A DNA stretch of 64,000 nucleotides from Rhodosporidiobolus odoratus. Its lineage: Eukaryota; Basidiomycota; Microbotryomycetes; Sporidiobolales; Sporidiobolaceae. Numbering within the stretch: the first letter of the stretch is position 1; each line of letters opens with the position of its first letter. Positions 61,210-64,000 of this stretch are shown in pieces. The notes beneath the pieces were generated by a model, which worked only from the letters and a program-made list of their open reading frames with translations, was not told where the DNA came from and searched no databases. The translations under genes and the position numbers were made by a program. The stretch is taken from NCBI GenBank assembly GCA_034387635.1, contig JAOANU010000009.1, positions 310,001-374,000 on the forward strand. Reading direction: 5' to 3'.

Positions 61210-63064
61210 ATGCCTTCTGCAGCCTCGTCCACAGCCACCAATGTGGGCAACATCGACTACTCTCTCTTCGCCGGCTCAGTAGAGCACTCGAGTCAGATCC
61301 CCCCTTCCCTGCGCGCTCGTAGCACTGTCACCTCCTCTCCTTCACCTTCGTCCTCCTCCGTCTCCCGCTCAAGTTCCCGTTCCAGCACCACAGACCCCGA
61401 CTCCGACCCTCTTGAACCTGAAATCTCCACCGCCGCCACGACACCGGGTGAAGAACTGTCCGAGGACAAGGCCTGGAAGCTACCGGGAGAGCAATGGGTG
61501 CCCAAGACGATTCAACCGCCGCAAGATGGAACCGACTTTTTGTGGCAGTTGACGGAGGAACCGCACCGGAGCAGAAGGAGGGCAATCATGAAGGCTCACC
61601 CAGAGGTACATTCGCCCCGTCTCCTTCCTGTTTCGACCATTGAAGATAGGACTGATGGACCCCTCGCTGAGATAGGTCACCAAGTTGATGGGCTACGAAC
61701 CCTTCACCAAATACGTCGTCCTCCTCGTCACCCTCGTGCAATTCTCCACCGCCTACTACCTTCGCAACACCGACTTCTTCTCCTGGAAGTTCTGGGTCTT
61801 GGCCTATGTGATCGGGGGCACGGCAAACCAAAACACCTTCTTGGCCGTCCACGAGATTACCCACAATCTCGCGTTTCGAGGGGTCAAGGCCAACAGGCTG
61901 TTCGCCATCTTCACCAACTTGCCCATCGGCGTGCCGTATGCTATGACTTTCAAGAAATATCACATCGAACACCACAAGGTGCGTTACATTCCTACCTGTC
62001 GTCCTCGTGTCGTCTATAGTGTTCACCTAGTTTGACCAATATGCCTGACCCGGGACCTTTCCTCCACGCAGTACCTCGGCGAAGACGGCATGGACACCGA
62101 CATCCCCTCCCGCCTCGAACTTCTTGTCCTTCGCACCGTTCTGGGAAAGACCTTTTTCTGGTACGCAGCCCCGCTGCCTCTCGTCCGCACAGATTCCTGT
62201 CCATCTGACTTCTTCCCCTTCCTTCCAACGTCCCTCCGACTCCCGCCACCCCTTCCTCATTCGACATCGTGCAGCACCTTCCAAATCTTCTTCTACGCCC
62301 TTCGACCCGGTTTCGTCCGCTACCAAGCCCCGACTCGATGGATCGTGGGCAACATGATCACGCAGCTCGCATTCAACGCGCTCGTGGTCAAGTGCTTTGG
62401 GTGGATGCCGATGCTGTACTTTCTTCTGAGTAGTCATATGGCGGGGAGTTTGCATCCTTGTGCGGGACATTTCGTACGCTTCGCTTGCTCTTGACCTCCC
62501 ACCCTTCCTTTTCGCCCCTGATTAGAGACTGACCGTACGGACTGTGCGTTACCGACGCTACAGATCGCCGAGCACTACCTCTTCGACTTGCACGACCAAG
62601 AAACCTGGTCCTACTACGGTCCACTCAACCTCCTCGCATACAACGTCGGGTACCACAACGAACATCATGATTTCCCTTCGGTACCTTGGACCCGCCTCCC
62701 TGCGCTGAGGAGGTTGGCGAGTGAGTACTATGACCCGTTGCCAAGGCACGAGAGTTGGCCTGGCGTGACTTGGAAGTTTATCACGGGTATGTTTCTCTCT
62801 TCTTCTTCCGTTCTGCCCTCGGTCTCTTTCTCACGTCTCGTGATACCCCGGCTGAGCTGACAATGCCCCTGTACCTCCTTGGCCAATTCCCTTTTCTCCC
62901 TCCCTCCGTGCCCCTGATTTCTTCTACCTTTGTACGCCACAGACCCCAAAGTAGGCATGTGGTCCCGCGCGAAACGTCCTTCTCGAAATGGTGGCATCCC
63001 TGGCGGAGAAGGAGGAGGTGGGGAAGGGAAGTTCAAGGATGCGGGAGGGTTGAAGGACGAGTAG
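61210..63064 (+). CDS. Sphingolipid delta-4 desaturase
   Basis: Six exons (61210-61605, 61676-61978, 62072-62160, 62275-62473, 62564-62786, 62943-63064) sum to 443 codons plus stop. It introduces the 4,5 double bond into dihydroceramide in the ER membrane. Family marks: [20 protein letters not shown] ('DF.W....PH..Rr..il'), membrane helices around [17 protein letters not shown] and [18 protein letters not shown], and three histidine boxes: [29 protein letters not shown] and [17 protein letters not shown]-terminal [20 protein letters not shown] is typical. It carries an extra N-terminal Ser/Thr-rich extension of about 90 residues and a Gly-rich tail. Confidence 0.95.
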
Positions 63065-63135
63065 AAGAGAAAAGGTTATACTCGCGCTCAACCTATACAC
63101 GACTTCCCGTCTCTCACACTCGTTGTCTCTACTTG

Positions 63136-63180
<45 letters not shown>

Positions 63181-63606
63181 GTTATGGGTTTGACTTGATA
63201 CGCATTGTAGCTCACCTCTGTTCATTCATTCACACGCTTTTCTTTTCCACGCTCCGTACTCGGGTTCACTGAGAGAGTGCGTGACCCGTTTCGCGCGCGG
63301 CGCGAGAAGCTTGATCGGTAGGCTTGCTGTGACGCGCTAAGCCAGCCGTGTGTATGGATGTTGACGCTTCTTTGATTGGATCCGTAGCGGAGTGATTTCG
63401 GTGGCCGCTTCCTTCTTTCCTTTCCTTCGCCTTCGCCCGCTCACCCGTGTTATCTGCTGCGAGCAGACGATAGAGGTTACTTCAGTGCACTAGCAAGCTG
63501 GGTACCGCGTCTAGCACCCTCGTTACGGCGTTCGTTCCCCCCCTCCTGCCTTCGCCTCCTCTTCTTCCCCGAACTTACACTCACAAATTACAGTCTCGCC
63601 TACACC
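63065..63606. other. Intergenic with CT microsatellite
   Basis: About 540 bp between two plus-strand genes. It holds a CT microsatellite in the likely 3' UTR of the desaturase gene and a pyrimidine-rich promoter just upstream of 63607. Confidence 0.5.
63139..63176. repeat. CT dinucleotide microsatellite
   Basis: An uninterrupted run of 19 CT units, 75 bp past the desaturase stop codon. Length is likely polymorphic between strains. Confidence 0.95.
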
Positions 63607-64000
63607 ATGGATCTCTCTACTACGCCAAATTCTCCGCAGAACGCCTACCTAGGCATCCGAGAAGGCCATGGCGGTCTCTTTTTCCGCAGAACCTCTTCTG
63701 CCCCCACCCCGAGTTCTGGCTCCGACACCTCAACCGCGAGGAGACGCCTCGGCCACTCGGGGATTCCTCTTGAACTCTTCCTTCAGGTCATGCACTACGT
63801 GCGCTCTGACTCGTACAGCAGCAGCGAGGAGGACGAGGACGACGGTGAAGAGATCGAGGGCGAGTTGGCGCTCGTTAGAGCGAGTCAGGTCTGTTGGGGT
63901 TGGAGGAAAGCCATCCTTGGATGTGGGAGTTTATGGAGTGAGCTGGAAGATTTGAAGGTTGCTACGTTTGCAGGGGTGGATAGGGCGAGGGCCGTGGCCG
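63607..64000 (+). CDS. F-box-like protein, N-terminal part (runs off the right edge)
   Basis: Starts MDLSTTPNSPQNAYLGIREG after ACACC, and the frame stays open to the last base with no intron needed. After a Ser/Thr-rich leader, HSGIPLELFLQVMHYVRSDS and ELALVRASQVCWGWRKAILG fit the F-box pattern (IPxELxxxIL...L..vs.vcr.W...i). An acidic insert (SSSEEDEDDGEEIEGE) splits the two halves. GSLWSELEDLKVAT is a common continuation in basidiomycete F-box proteins. A substrate-binding C-terminus must lie beyond the window. It resembles the F-box-like gene at 22676-24316 only in general layout. Confidence 0.7.
   Translation, partial: MDLSTTPNSPQNAYLGIREGHGGLFFRRTSSAPTPSSGSDTSTARRRLGHSGIPLELFLQVMHYVRSDSYSSSEEDEDDGEEIEGELALVRASQVCWGWRKAILGCGSLWSELEDLKVATFAGVDRARAVA

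Overview
This is nuclear DNA from a fungus, most likely a basidiomycetous red yeast of the Microbotryomycetes (Rhodotorula / Sporobolomyces type). The evidence is compositional and structural. The DNA is GC-rich and the genes lie close together on both strands. Nearly every gene is cut by many short introns (mostly about 50-100 nt) with GT-AG ends and CTGAC/CTAAC-like branch sites. The gene content is typically fungal: a peroxisomal ABCD transporter, an Atf1-type bZIP, URB1, MED8 and a sphingolipid desaturase. There is no sign of an integrated virus, a complete transposon, a CRISPR array or bacterial operons.

Layout. 1-3.6 kb: two minus-strand genes of unknown function, the first running off the left edge. 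4.9-7.7 kb: a PhzF-fold enzyme and a convergent NmrA-like NAD(P)-binding protein. 8.4-10.7 kb: an Atf1-like stress bZIP. 11.9-16.1 kb: a tandem pair of secreted GDSL/SGNH esterases. 16.3-20.4 kb: S-formylglutathione hydrolase, divergent from a SET/MYND methyltransferase. 22.7-24.3 kb: an F-box-like leucine-rich protein. 25.0-34.1 kb: metabolic genes (peroxisomal fatty-acyl ABC half-transporter, alanine aminotransferase, GNAT acetyltransferase, butanediol-type dehydrogenase). 34.5-40.1 kb: a damaged-looking MATH/BTB-like gene, a hotdog thioesterase and a tandem pair of acyl-protein thioesterases. 40.5-48.5 kb: mitochondrial ribosomal protein mL58, divergent from the very large ribosome-biogenesis gene URB1. 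48.6-50.1 kb: an accessory-looking patch with a small orphan ORF, a Crinkler-like N-domain fragment, and an unexplained set of well-formed introns. 50.1-58.4 kb: MED8, an Artemis/SNM1-type nuclease and an unknown basic protein. 58.4-61.2 kb: a gene-poor stretch holding a decayed copy of one exon of that unknown protein. 61.2-64 kb: a sphingolipid delta-4 desaturase and the start of an F-box-like protein.

The genes do not form a biosynthetic cluster. Links that can be read from the sequence are local: two tandem hydrolase duplications, divergent pairs sharing short promoters (formaldehyde detoxification with SET/MYND; mL58 with URB1), and lipid-related genes (peroxisomal transporter, thioesterases, sphingolipid desaturase). 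Exon borders were worked out by hand from splice signals and reading frame. For the PhzF protein, both GDSL esterases, the bZIP, the F-box-like protein, alanine aminotransferase, GNAT, MED8 and the desaturase the summed exons give complete frames. Elsewhere borders are less certain.
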